DNA of 64,000 nt from the NCBI RefSeq assembly GCF_029910215.1, contig NZ_CP110395.1, forward strand, positions 1,364,001 through 1,428,000. Reading direction: 5' to 3'. Both the position numbers and the translations under genes were made by a program. The DNA is from Paraburkholderia sp. D15. Its GTDB lineage: Bacteria > Pseudomonadota > Gammaproteobacteria > Burkholderiales > Burkholderiaceae. Of this stretch, positions 38,083-46,437 are shown in pieces (position 1 is the first letter of the stretch; the number at the start of each line of letters is the position of its first letter). The notes beneath the pieces are model-generated. The model was not told where the DNA came from and searched no databases. It saw only the letters and a program-made list of their open reading frames with translations.

Positions 38083-38354
38083 CCGCGCATCCTTCTCTTG
38101 CGACGCTCTCGGCCGACGCGCTGCTGCTGGTGTTCTGGCTGTCGCTGCCGGCGCTCGCGGTGGCGACGATCGTCGGTCTGCTGGTCGGGCTGTTGCAGTC
38201 GATCACGCAGATTCAGGATCAGAGCCTGCCGTATGGCGCGAAGATCATCTGCGTGGGCGTCGTGCTGATTGCGACCGGGCCGTGGGCGAGCCGCGAACTC
38301 GCGCGTTTTCTGGCGCACGTGTTCACCTACGTCGCGGCGGGGCGTCTGCATTGA
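38079..38354 (+). CDS. sctS: T3SS export gate protein SctS
   Basis: 91 residues, FliQ/YscS family; two membrane helices, with the conserved SITQIQDQSLPYGAKI. Overlaps sctR (ATGA) and sctT. Confidence 0.95.
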   Translation: MTAHPSLATLSADALLLVFWLSLPALAVATIVGLLVGLLQSITQIQDQSLPYGAKIICVGVVLIATGPWASRELARFLAHVFTYVAAGRLH

Positions 38355-39091
38355 ACCCGGACTTCATCGGCTATCTGCAGGGTTTCGCGTTCTGCACGAT
38401 CCGGCCCGCCGTCGCGCTGTTCCTGATTCCGTTCGGACAGAAAGGCTCGCTCGGCATTCTGCTGCGCGTGCCGATGCTGCTCGCGCTGGCGATGCTGCCG
38501 CAACAGACCGGCTGGCCGGCCGAACCGTGGCCGGCGTTCTGCATGGAACTGGCGACCGGCGCCGCGCTCGGTCTGCTGCTCGGCACGATCTTTCACGCGG
38601 CGGCTGCGGCCGGCGCGGTGCTCGATCAGCAGGGCGGCTATTCGAGCGCGGCGATCTACGACCCGCATTTCCAGCAGGAAGCGGCGCTGTTCGAAACGCT
38701 GTTCTCGCAGTTCGCCGCGCTCGTCGTGTTCACCGGTCCCGGCATGCCGCTCGTGTTCGGCTTCTTCGCCGATGCCTGGGCTTTGTGGCCGCCGGGCCGC
38801 TGGCGCACCGATCTGCTCGACGTGTTTCAACGCATCGCGCTCGACGGCACGCGCGCGTCGCTGGCCGGGTCGTTCGCGCAGGGCGTGCGGCTCGCGAGTC
38901 CGCTGCTCGGTCTGGTGTTGCTGATCGACGTGGCGTTCGGACTGATGACGCGTCACGCGAAACGGCTCAACCCGTTCGCCACCGCGCGCGCGGTCAAGGC
39001 GATGGTGCTGTCGTTCGCGGCGATGCTCGGCGTGCCGCCGCTGTTCGAACAATTGCGGCTGCTGTTCGAGCGTCTGATTCATCTGCCGTGA
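38351..39091 (+). CDS. sctT: T3SS export gate protein SctT
   Basis: 246 residues starting at TTG 38351, overlapping the sctS stop (TTGA). FliR/YscT family with six membrane helices: GYLQGFAFCTIRPAVALFLIPFGQK, GAALGLLLGTIFHAAAAAGAVLDQQGG, ALFETLFSQFAALVVFTGPGMPLVF, LASPLLGLVLLIDVAFGLMTRHAKRLNPF. No ATG fits the conserved N-terminus better. Confidence 0.92.
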   Translation: MNPDFIGYLQGFAFCTIRPAVALFLIPFGQKGSLGILLRVPMLLALAMLPQQTGWPAEPWPAFCMELATGAALGLLLGTIFHAAAAAGAVLDQQGGYSSAAIYDPHFQQEAALFETLFSQFAALVVFTGPGMPLVFGFFADAWALWPPGRWRTDLLDVFQRIALDGTRASLAGSFAQGVRLASPLLGLVLLIDVAFGLMTRHAKRLNPFATARAVKAMVLSFAAMLGVPPLFEQLRLLFERLIHLP

Positions 39092-39100
39092 GCGAGAGCA

Positions 39101-39841
39101 ATGAGCGACAAGACCGAAGCGCCTACTCCCAAGCGACTCCGTCGTGCCCGTCAGGACGGCGAGACCGCGAAGAGCTCGCATCTGACGATCGCGTTCAGCG
39201 GGCTGTGCTGGTGGCTGTATCTGTTCATCGCGGCACCGCATCTGTATGGGTTGCTCACGCGCCTGATCGAGGGCGCGGCGACGCTCGACGCGAGCCTGCC
39301 GTTCCGCGCGCGGCTCGCGTCGACGATCGGCATGTCCGCGTCGTTGCTGCCGTCGCTGCTGGGCGCGCTGGGCGTCGGTGCGCTCGCCGTGCTGGTGCCG
39401 GAACTCGCGCAGACGCGCGGCCTCGTGTCGCTCAAGCGCGCGATGCCCGATCTGAAGCGTCTCGATCCGGTCAAGGGATTCAAGCAGATGTTCAGTCTGC
39501 GCCTCGTGTGGGATACGGCGCTGACGCTGCTGCAATTCGCCGTGCTGCTGTTTCTGTTCGGGCAGGCGCTGATCGCGTGGCTGCGGCAACTCGCGCCGCT
39601 TTACGGCTATGCGCTGCCCGCGCACCTCGGCTTTATCGCGGCCGCGCATTCGCATCTGCTGGTGTGGATGGCCGCGTCGCAGATCGCGCCGGCGGTGGCC
39701 GATTTTGTCATTCAACGGTTCTTGTGGCTGCGCAACCTGCGCATGGACAAGAACGAAATCAAACGCGAATACCGCGACGACGAAGGCGATCCTTACGTCA
39801 AGGGCCGGCGTCGCGCGCTTCATCGGGAGCTTGGTCAATAA
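39101..39841 (+). CDS. sctU: T3SS export switch protein SctU, lacking the whole C-terminal autocleavage domain
   Basis: Only 246 residues; FlhB/YscU family members are ~340-400. Residues 1-245 match the membrane part and linker: DKTEAPTPKRLRRARQDGETAKSSHL, four membrane helices, MDKNEIKREYRDDEGDPYVKGRRRALHREL. The chain stops at ELGQ. The following autoprotease domain with the NPTH cleavage site is absent, and sctV starts 1 nt after the stop, leaving no room for it. A simple frameshift does not explain it, because no NPTH-encoding sequence exists in any frame downstream before sctV. Confidence 0.93.
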   Translation: MSDKTEAPTPKRLRRARQDGETAKSSHLTIAFSGLCWWLYLFIAAPHLYGLLTRLIEGAATLDASLPFRARLASTIGMSASLLPSLLGALGVGALAVLVPELAQTRGLVSLKRAMPDLKRLDPVKGFKQMFSLRLVWDTALTLLQFAVLLFLFGQALIAWLRQLAPLYGYALPAHLGFIAAAHSHLLVWMAASQIAPAVADFVIQRFLWLRNLRMDKNEIKREYRDDEGDPYVKGRRRALHRELGQ

Positions 39842-39842
39842 C

Positions 39843-41921
39843 ATGCTGAACCGTTCCATTCTGAGCCGCTACGACCTGTCGGCGTTTTTCGCGCGGCATG
39901 CGGACCTTGCCGTCGCGGTCGGCTTGCTGGCCGTGCTCGCGCTGCTGATCGTGCCGGTGCCGCCGTTCGTGCTCGACCTGTTCATCTGCGTGAGCTTCGC
40001 GTCGAGTCTCACGATGCTCGCCACCACGCTATACGTGACGAAAGCGGTGGACCTCGCGAGCTTTCCGTCGCTGCTGCTGATTACCACGCTGTTGCGCCTG
40101 TCGCTCGCCATCGCGTCGACCAAGATGATCCTGCTGCATGCCCACGCCGGGCAGATCATCGGCGCGTTCGGCGAACTGGTGGTGGGCGGCAACGTCGCGG
40201 TTGGGCTCGTGGTGTTCATCGTGCTCGCGGCGATCCAGTTCATCGTGGTGGCGAAAGGCGCGGACCGGGTCGCCGAAGTCGGCGCGCGCTTCACGCTCGA
40301 CGGCATTCCCGGCCGGCAGATGAGTATCGACGCGGATCTGCGCACCGGCGTGATCTCGCCCGCGCAGGCGAGCCGGGCGCGCGCGGCGCTCGAACGCGAG
40401 ACGTATTTCTACGGCTCGCTCGACGGCGCGATGAAGTTCGTCAAGGGCGATGCGGTCGCGGGGCTCGTCGTCGCGCTGGTGAACATCGTGGGCGGCCTCG
40501 CGGTCGGGATCGCGCAGCGCGGCATGTCGTTCGGCGATGCATTGCGCGCGTACACGATCCTGACCGTCGTCGATGGTCTGGTGTCGCAGATTCCGTCGCT
40601 GATCGTGTCGGTGTCGGCGGGCATTCTGGTCACGCGCGTAGCGGCCGCCGACAGCGCGAACGCGCATCTCGGCGGCGACATCTACCGGCAGTTGACCGTG
40701 CATCCGAAGGCGCTCGGCATGGCCGGCGTGGCGTGCTGTGCGCTCGCCGCGATTCCGGGTTTTCCGCATCTGCAGTTCCTGCTGGCCGGCGGGCTGCTGG
40801 TCGTGCTCGCGCTCACACTGATGCGCAACAACACGCTCGCCACCAACTCGCAGCGCGCGCTGATGCCGGGCATGACGCGCGACGGCGGCAACTACGTGCC
40901 GCGCATCCTCGACGATGTCGAACTGGGCACGAGCGCGTCGCTGCGATTGCGGCTCGGCGTGCAGGCGTTCGAAGCGCTGCGTCCCGAGGCGCTGAACCGT
41001 CAGCTCGGGCAGTTGCGGCGCCGCCTGATGGTGGAGCTGGGCGTGCCGTTTCCGGGGCTCGCGTTGCTGCGCGACGCGCGGCTCGCGCCGGAGCGCTACA
41101 TCGTCGATATCGAGGACGTGCCGTTCGCGAGCGGCACGCTGGTCGCCGCGCACACGCTGGTCAGCGGCGACGCGGGCCGGATCGGGTTCGATGGTGTCGG
41201 CGGCTATCGTCCGCATGCGGAAAAATCGGTGTGGGTGCCGAACGCGCAGGCCGCGTCGATCGACGACCCCTCGATTGCGAAGGCCAGCGTCGACGAAGCG
41301 TTGTGCGAGCACCTGGGCGAAGTGTGCGAGCGCTCGGCGGCGGATTTTCTCGGCACCCAGGAGACGCGCTTTCTGCTCGATCAGCTCGGCATCGAGTTTC
41401 GCGAGCTGGTCGGGCAGGCGACGCAATCCGTCAGTGTCGTGCAGATTGCGGGCGTGCTGCGGCAACTGTTGCAGCAGCGCGTGCCGATCCGCAATCTGCG
41501 CGCGATTCTCGAAGCCGTGGTGCGTGTGCCGGGCGGCGAGCGCACGCTCGACCGGATGGTGCGCGATGCCCGCATTCAGCTCGGCCGGCAGATATCGCGC
41601 ATTTATGCCGATCTGGAAACGTGGACCATCGTCGCGGCCGTGCTCGATCCCGCGTGGGAAGCGAGCCTCGAAGCGCAGATACGCAGCGGCATGGACGGCG
41701 AGCCCGTGTGCGTGTTGTCGGCGGAGGAACTGGAGCGCGCGCAGCAGGTGCTCGGCGGCGATCTCTCCGGGATCGGACTGGTGGTCACGAACGCGGTGCT
41801 GCGCCCGCATCTCGCGCGGTTGTTGCGCGACTTCGGCTGGCGTATCGACGTACTCGCGGTCGAGGAGATTCCGTTCGATATCTACCGGATCAGGACGATC
41901 GCGACGTTGGGCGCGCAATGA
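39843..41921 (+). CDS. sctV: T3SS major export gate SctV
   Basis: 692 residues from the ATG at 39843. FlhA/YscV family: N-terminal eight membrane helices with the conserved FHIPEP-type motif near LTVVDGLVSQIPSLIVSVSAGILVTRVA, GADRVAEVGARFTLDGIPGRQMSIDADL, and a C-terminal cytoplasmic nonamer ring domain (EALRPEALNRQL to LRRLLRDFGWRIDVLAVEEIPFD). Full length. Confidence 0.96.
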   Translation: MLNRSILSRYDLSAFFARHADLAVAVGLLAVLALLIVPVPPFVLDLFICVSFASSLTMLATTLYVTKAVDLASFPSLLLITTLLRLSLAIASTKMILLHAHAGQIIGAFGELVVGGNVAVGLVVFIVLAAIQFIVVAKGADRVAEVGARFTLDGIPGRQMSIDADLRTGVISPAQASRARAALERETYFYGSLDGAMKFVKGDAVAGLVVALVNIVGGLAVGIAQRGMSFGDALRAYTILTVVDGLVSQIPSLIVSVSAGILVTRVAAADSANAHLGGDIYRQLTVHPKALGMAGVACCALAAIPGFPHLQFLLAGGLLVVLALTLMRNNTLATNSQRALMPGMTRDGGNYVPRILDDVELGTSASLRLRLGVQAFEALRPEALNRQLGQLRRRLMVELGVPFPGLALLRDARLAPERYIVDIEDVPFASGTLVAAHTLVSGDAGRIGFDGVGGYRPHAEKSVWVPNAQAASIDDPSIAKASVDEALCEHLGEVCERSAADFLGTQETRFLLDQLGIEFRELVGQATQSVSVVQIAGVLRQLLQQRVPIRNLRAILEAVVRVPGGERTLDRMVRDARIQLGRQISRIYADLETWTIVAAVLDPAWEASLEAQIRSGMDGEPVCVLSAEELERAQQVLGGDLSGIGLVVTNAVLRPHLARLLRDFGWRIDVLAVEEIPFDIYRIRTIATLGAQ

Positions 41922-41993
41922 TGGAGGGCGGCATTGAAGCGAAGTATCGAGGTATCGACGTCTCGACGTATCGACGTATCGAAGGAGAAGCGG

Positions 41994-43406
41994 ATGAAAG
42001 CGTCGCATGAGAGGGTGCCGGTTTTTTCCTCCACGCCGTCCTTGCGTGGACGGGTTGTCGAAGCGCGCGGCGTGATCGCGCGCGTGGTCGGCGTGTCGTT
42101 GCGGATCGGCGAGAAGGTGCGATTGGTGCGGCCCGATACGCTCGAAGCGCAATACGGCGAAGTGATCGGCTTCGCGCAGGAAGGCGCGCTGGTGATGCCG
42201 CTTGCTGGGCTCGCGGGACTGTCGGATATCACCGAGGTGCAGGGTTGCGGGACGAGTTGGGGCAGTGTGGACGCACTCGGCTTGCTTGGGCGAGTGGTGG
42301 ATGGTCTGGGTAATCCGCTCGATGGCGGCGCGTTGCCGGCGGCGGTTGGCGTGGCGAATGCGGAGCGCGTCGCCGCGGACGCGCTCGCGCGTGTTGCACG
42401 CGGCAGGGCTGGCGCGATGGATACGCGGCGTTCGTCAGGTTCATCGCGTTCATCCGGCGACGGCGAGACGAGCCTCAATCTGCTCGAACGTCCGGTGATT
42501 TCGACGCCGTTCGCGACGGGCGTGCGCGCGATCGATGGTCTGTTGACCTGCGGCGTCGGCCAGCGCACGGGCATTTTCGCGCCGGCTGGCGGCGGCAAGA
42601 GCACGATCATGGGCATGATCGCGAACGGCGCATCGACCGATGCGATCGTGGTCGCGCTGATCGGCGAGCGCGGCCGCGAGGTCGGCGAGTTCATTCACGA
42701 CCACCTCGCGCATCGGCGCGAATCGACGGTGGTGATCGCGGCCACTTCGGACCGGCCGGCCGCCGAACGCATCAAGGCGGCCGAACTCGCTTCCCAGGTG
42801 GCGGCGGGCTTGCGCGCGAGCGGCCGTCACGTGCTGCTGCTATTCGATTCGCTCACGCGTTACGCGCGGGCGTTGCGCGAACTGGGCCTCGCGGTCGGCG
42901 AGCCGCCGTTGCGCGGCGGTTTTCCGCCGAGCGTGTTCGCACGGTTGCCGCGTTTGATCGAAACCGCGGGCGTGACCGCGCAAGGCAGCATCACCGGTTT
43001 CTACACCGTGCTCGCGGACGAGGCCGATCTGTCCGATCCGGTGGCGGAAGAAGCGCGCTCGCTGCTGGATGGGCATATCCAGTTGTCGTCGAAGCTGGGG
43101 GCGTCGGGCCACTATCCGGCGATCGACATTCTGCGCAGCCGTAGCCGTTTGATGAATCGTGTCGCCGAAGCAGGGCATCGTGACGACGCGAATTGCGTGC
43201 GCGACTGGCTCGCGCGTTATGAGGAGGTGGAGATGCTGCTGCAGATCGGCGAGTACGAGCACGGCCACGATACCGCGACCGATCTGGCGATCGCGCGGCG
43301 TCCCGCGATCCAGCAGTTCCTGCGGCAACCGTATGACCGCAGCAGCGAGTGGGGCGATTCGCTCGCGCAGTTGCATGCTTTGTGCGCCGATGGTCGTGCG
43401 GCGTGA
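41994..43406 (+). CDS. sctN: T3SS ATPase SctN
   Basis: 470 residues from the ATG at 41994, which has AAGGAGAAG in front. Walker A GIFAPAGGGKSTIMGMI (~residue 195), Walker B HVLLLFDSLTRYARA (~residue 275), and the F1-like FPPSVFARLPRLIE and GSITGFYTVLADEADLSDPVAEEARSLLDGHIQLS. Unfolds and releases effectors from chaperones. An upstream short repeat (CGACGTAT) is non-coding. Confidence 0.96.
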   Translation: MKASHERVPVFSSTPSLRGRVVEARGVIARVVGVSLRIGEKVRLVRPDTLEAQYGEVIGFAQEGALVMPLAGLAGLSDITEVQGCGTSWGSVDALGLLGRVVDGLGNPLDGGALPAAVGVANAERVAADALARVARGRAGAMDTRRSSGSSRSSGDGETSLNLLERPVISTPFATGVRAIDGLLTCGVGQRTGIFAPAGGGKSTIMGMIANGASTDAIVVALIGERGREVGEFIHDHLAHRRESTVVIAATSDRPAAERIKAAELASQVAAGLRASGRHVLLLFDSLTRYARALRELGLAVGEPPLRGGFPPSVFARLPRLIETAGVTAQGSITGFYTVLADEADLSDPVAEEARSLLDGHIQLSSKLGASGHYPAIDILRSRSRLMNRVAEAGHRDDANCVRDWLARYEEVEMLLQIGEYEHGHDTATDLAIARRPAIQQFLRQPYDRSSEWGDSLAQLHALCADGRAA

Positions 43407-43831
43407 TGCGCGACGCGACGCGGGAGGTGGCCTTGTGGCGTCTGCTCGTCAGGGTGCGCGGTCTGCGGGTGCGGCGCACGCTGCGCGCGCTGGCCGGGAT
43501 GCGGCGAAACGAACGGCAGGCGGCGGCCGTCGTCGAGCAACAGGTCGCGGCGTTGGAACAGCATGCGCGGCAGCGGTTGCATGTGCTGGACTTCTGCCGG
43601 CGCGACGTGCGTGCCGGCGCACAATGGCACGCAACGTTACGCGCGCACGACGCGCAGTTGCCGGCGCTGCGTCAGCGCCGCGACGAAGCACAGGCGGCGC
43701 ACGACGCCGCGCGCGACGAGGCGGCGCGGGCGTTGCGCGCGTGGCAGGTCGAACGGACCCGCGCCGACGATGCGAAGGACAGGTTGAGAGCGGCGCTTGC
43801 GGCCGTTGCCGTGAGAGGCGCGCACAGTTAA
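43406..43831 (+). CDS. sctO: T3SS central stalk protein SctO
   Basis: 141 residues; starts inside the sctN stop (TGATG). Almost entirely a long helical coiled coil (RRTLRALAGMRRNERQAAAVVEQQVAALEQHARQRL to AWQVERTRADDAKDRLRAAL), the FliJ/YscO type. It links SctN to SctV. Last gene of the sct operon. Confidence 0.8.
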   Translation: MRDATREVALWRLLVRVRGLRVRRTLRALAGMRRNERQAAAVVEQQVAALEQHARQRLHVLDFCRRDVRAGAQWHATLRAHDAQLPALRQRRDEAQAAHDAARDEAARALRAWQVERTRADDAKDRLRAALAAVAVRGAHS

Positions 43832-43933
43832 GGACTGCGGGTGTGAATGGGCGCGGTGATGTTCGCTCGCGCGATGGGACGTCGTTTGCGTTTCCGTCCA
43901 ATGGTAGCCACCGTGCCGGTTTTTTCGACTGAC

Positions 43934-43975
43934 GGATTGCCGCGAGCCTGTCTTCCGATTGGCTCGCGGCAATCC
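43934..43975. terminator. perfect 15-bp hairpin at the 3' end of the sct operon
   Basis: Stem GGATTGCCGCGAGCC / GGCTCGCGGCAATCC with a 12-nt loop. It is between convergent sctO and DUF1521 genes. No T-run, so it may be a Rho-independent-like or mRNA-stabilising hairpin. Confidence 0.65.
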
Positions 43976-44020
43976 CGAGGCTGACCGCCGTCGCTGTTGA
44001 CCCCGTTTCGCGCGGTCCGC

Positions 44021-44974
44021 CTAGCCCGCTTTCTTCAGGTCGGCGGCGGTCGGTTGCCGGCCGGTCGCCGGGTCCACGAAGCCGTTGCCGTTGGGATTCG
44101 CCACCACGGTGTAGCCGTGCGGCGTGGCGTTATCCAGCGCGCGACCGTCGTTGCTCCTCTGCACGGTGAGCGGCGCCGAATTCTGCTGGCTCAGCCCCTT
44201 CACCTGATATGCCTGATTGCCCTTGGTGATCGTCACGTTGTCCGCGAACGAGACCTTCGAATTACCCTTGGCCGGCTGCGTGCCGACCGTGACCTTGGTG
44301 CTGTCGGGCAACTGGAATGTCATCGTGCCGTTGAACATATTCGACGTCTTGCCTTTGCTGTTCGCATGCTGATCGAGATGCGGGTCGCCGTGAATACTCG
44401 TTTGATCGCCGGTCCTCTTGTCAGTCAGGAGCATCGACGATTTGGCCTTGTCGAAATCGAGCTTGTAGTCGCCGAGGTCGATGCTGGCTTTTTTGCCGGA
44501 CACGCCGGTGTCGGTCCATTGCGTTTGATTCGTGCGGTCCGACCGGTCGCAGTTGCCGCGCTGCATCGGCGGCATGTGCGGCACTTGCGACGAGGCAGTG
44601 CCGCAACGTGACGAACTGAACGAACTCTGGGTGTCGAAGTTGCCGGCATTGCCGGCATGGCGGAAGCCGGCCTGCATCTGACTCGCGCCGGGGCCTCGGT
44701 TGGTGATGGTGGTCTTCGCGTAGTACGACGAGGTCTGCCCGTTCGATGTGTTCTGTCCGCTGAACGTGAACGAGGCGCGCGAGTAGTTGTCGGCCATCTG
44801 CGACATCGGGCGCGATGCGTTGAAGCCGTTGTTGAAGCTACCGTTGAAGCCGCCGTTGAAGCCTTTGTCGATGCCGCCGGCGCGGGAGTTCGACTGTTGC
44901 GCGCCGTCGTACGGCGAGTACAGATTGGGGTTGAACGTCTGCGCGAAAACCTGATGCTGCGTCACTGTCTGCAT
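44021..44974 (-). CDS. DUF1521 protein (MIIA self-cleavage domain), candidate T3SS effector 1
   Basis: 317 residues from the ATG at 44974. N-terminal QTFNPNLYSPYDGAQQSN then FN-rich (FNGGFNGSFNNGFN), linker with cysteines (SRCGTASSQVP), and the conserved C-terminal DUF1521 with SMLLTDKRTGDQTSIHGDPHLDQHAN. The G196-D197-P198-H199-L200-D201 motif corresponds to the GD-PHVD site of B. japonicum NopE1, where Ca2+ triggers autocleavage between Asp and Pro. Paralogue of the adjacent gene. A TTCG-N16-TTCG hrpII box lies 67 bp before its start. Confidence 0.8.
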   Translation of the reverse strand: MQTVTQHQVFAQTFNPNLYSPYDGAQQSNSRAGGIDKGFNGGFNGSFNNGFNASRPMSQMADNYSRASFTFSGQNTSNGQTSSYYAKTTITNRGPGASQMQAGFRHAGNAGNFDTQSSFSSSRCGTASSQVPHMPPMQRGNCDRSDRTNQTQWTDTGVSGKKASIDLGDYKLDFDKAKSSMLLTDKRTGDQTSIHGDPHLDQHANSKGKTSNMFNGTMTFQLPDSTKVTVGTQPAKGNSKVSFADNVTITKGNQAYQVKGLSQQNSAPLTVQRSNDGRALDNATPHGYTVVANPNGNGFVDPATGRQPTAADLKKAG

Positions 44975-45040
44975 GGTGTGATCTCTTGAGTGAATAAGTC
45001 GGCGTGAGAGTCGACGTGGTTCGATATTTTTCCTGCGCGG

Positions 45041-45064
45041 CGAAGCCCGTCCAGTCGCATCGAA
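45041..45064 (-). promoter_or_regulatory. hrpII-box-like site for DUF1521 gene 1
   Basis: Minus-strand TTCG-N16-TTCG, exact for the HrpB-dependent hrpII element of Ralstonia. It is 67 bp from the ATG of the downstream gene. One chance match in a TTCG-rich GC genome is possible. Confidence 0.5.
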
Positions 45065-45182
45065 ACGAATGCGATTCGACGGCGGCGTGCAAGCGCCGGA
45101 CTGCGCCGCCGGACGAGTCGTGTTCGACCGTTCGCGCGGCGAGTCGATGCGATATCGAACCACCTCGTGTCGGGCGGTTCGC

Positions 45183-46157
45183 CTAGCCGGCTTTCTTCAG
45201 GTCGGTAGCGGTCGGCTGCTTGCCGGTGGCCGGGTCCACGAAGCCGCTGCCGTTGCGATTCGCCACGACCGTGTAGCCGTCCGGCGTGGCGGCATCGAGC
45301 GCGCGGCCGTTGTTGCTCTTCTGCACGGTGAGCGGCGCCGAGCTTTGCTGGCTCAGACCGCTCACCTGATACGCCTGATTGCCCTTCGTGATCGTCACGT
45401 TATCCGCGAACGAAATCGACGCGTTGTTCTTTGCGGGCTGCGTGCCGACCGTGACCTTGGTGCTGTCGGGCAACTGGAACGTCATCGTGCCGTTGAACAT
45501 ATCGGACGTTTTTTTGCCGCTGTTCGCGTGCTGCTCGAGGTGCGGGTCGCCGTAGATGTTCGTTTGGTCGCCGGTCTTCTTGTCGGTCAGCAGCATCGAC
45601 GAATTGGACTTGCTGAAATCCAGTTTGTAGTCGCCGAGGTCGATGCTGGCTTTGTTGTTCGACACGCCCGTATCGGTCCATTGCGATTGATTCGTGCGGC
45701 CGGAGCGGTCGCAGTTGCCGTGCTGCGTCGGCGGCATCTGCGGCACTTGCGAACCGGGATACGCGTGTTGGGTGTGCGCAAATGGGCCTTGATTGCCGAT
45801 GTTGCCGAAGCCCGGCTGCATCTGACCGGCACCTGGACCGCGGTTGGTGATGGTCGTTTTCGCGTAGTACGACGAGGTCTGGCCGTTCGACGTGGTTTGT
45901 CCGCTGACCGTGTACGAGGCCCGCGAGAAGTTGCCGGCCATTTGCGACATCGGGCGCGATGCGTTGAAGCCGTTGTTGAAGCCGTTGTTGGCGCCACGGC
46001 TGAAGCCGGTGTTAAAGCCGTTGTTGAACCCACCATTAAAGCCGTTGTTGAAGCCGCCGATCCGCGAGTTTTGTGGCTGCTGCGCACCGCCGAACGGCGA
46101 GTACAGATTGGGGTTGAACGTTTGCGTGAAGAACTGGCTTTGCGTCACTGTCTGCAT
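45183..46157 (-). CDS. DUF1521 protein (MIIA self-cleavage domain), candidate T3SS effector 2
   Basis: 324 residues. Shares the N-terminal QTFNPNLYSP and the C-terminal DUF1521 with its neighbour, differing mostly in the FNNG/FNGG-rich N-terminal linker (FNNGFNGGFNNGFNTGF). The candidate cleavage site is G203-D204-P205-H206-L207-E208, with Glu in place of the sixth Asp. No exact hrpII box is seen before it. Tandem duplication with similar lengths. Confidence 0.8.
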   Translation of the reverse strand: MQTVTQSQFFTQTFNPNLYSPFGGAQQPQNSRIGGFNNGFNGGFNNGFNTGFSRGANNGFNNGFNASRPMSQMAGNFSRASYTVSGQTTSNGQTSSYYAKTTITNRGPGAGQMQPGFGNIGNQGPFAHTQHAYPGSQVPQMPPTQHGNCDRSGRTNQSQWTDTGVSNNKASIDLGDYKLDFSKSNSSMLLTDKKTGDQTNIYGDPHLEQHANSGKKTSDMFNGTMTFQLPDSTKVTVGTQPAKNNASISFADNVTITKGNQAYQVSGLSQQSSAPLTVQKSNNGRALDAATPDGYTVVANRNGSGFVDPATGKQPTATDLKKAG

Positions 46158-46437
46158 AGTGTGATCCCTTGAATGAACGAGTCGGCGTGAGGTTGCGAGC
46201 CGGGTCCGCGTTGCCGACGGTCTTGATGCGGCTCCGGGAGTTCATTAGTAGAGAGATCGGAAATTGATTCGAGATACTTATTTATAGTTTGGGAGACGAA
46301 GATGAATTTCTCTGCGCTGGGTCGCGAAACGAGTGTGGGCGCGCTGAAATAGATACGACCTGTCGATGTTGCAGATGCGTTGCAATGACCTGCCCAGGTA
46401 GCCGTTTTGACTGTTTAACCGAAAAGGAAGCAGCGCG

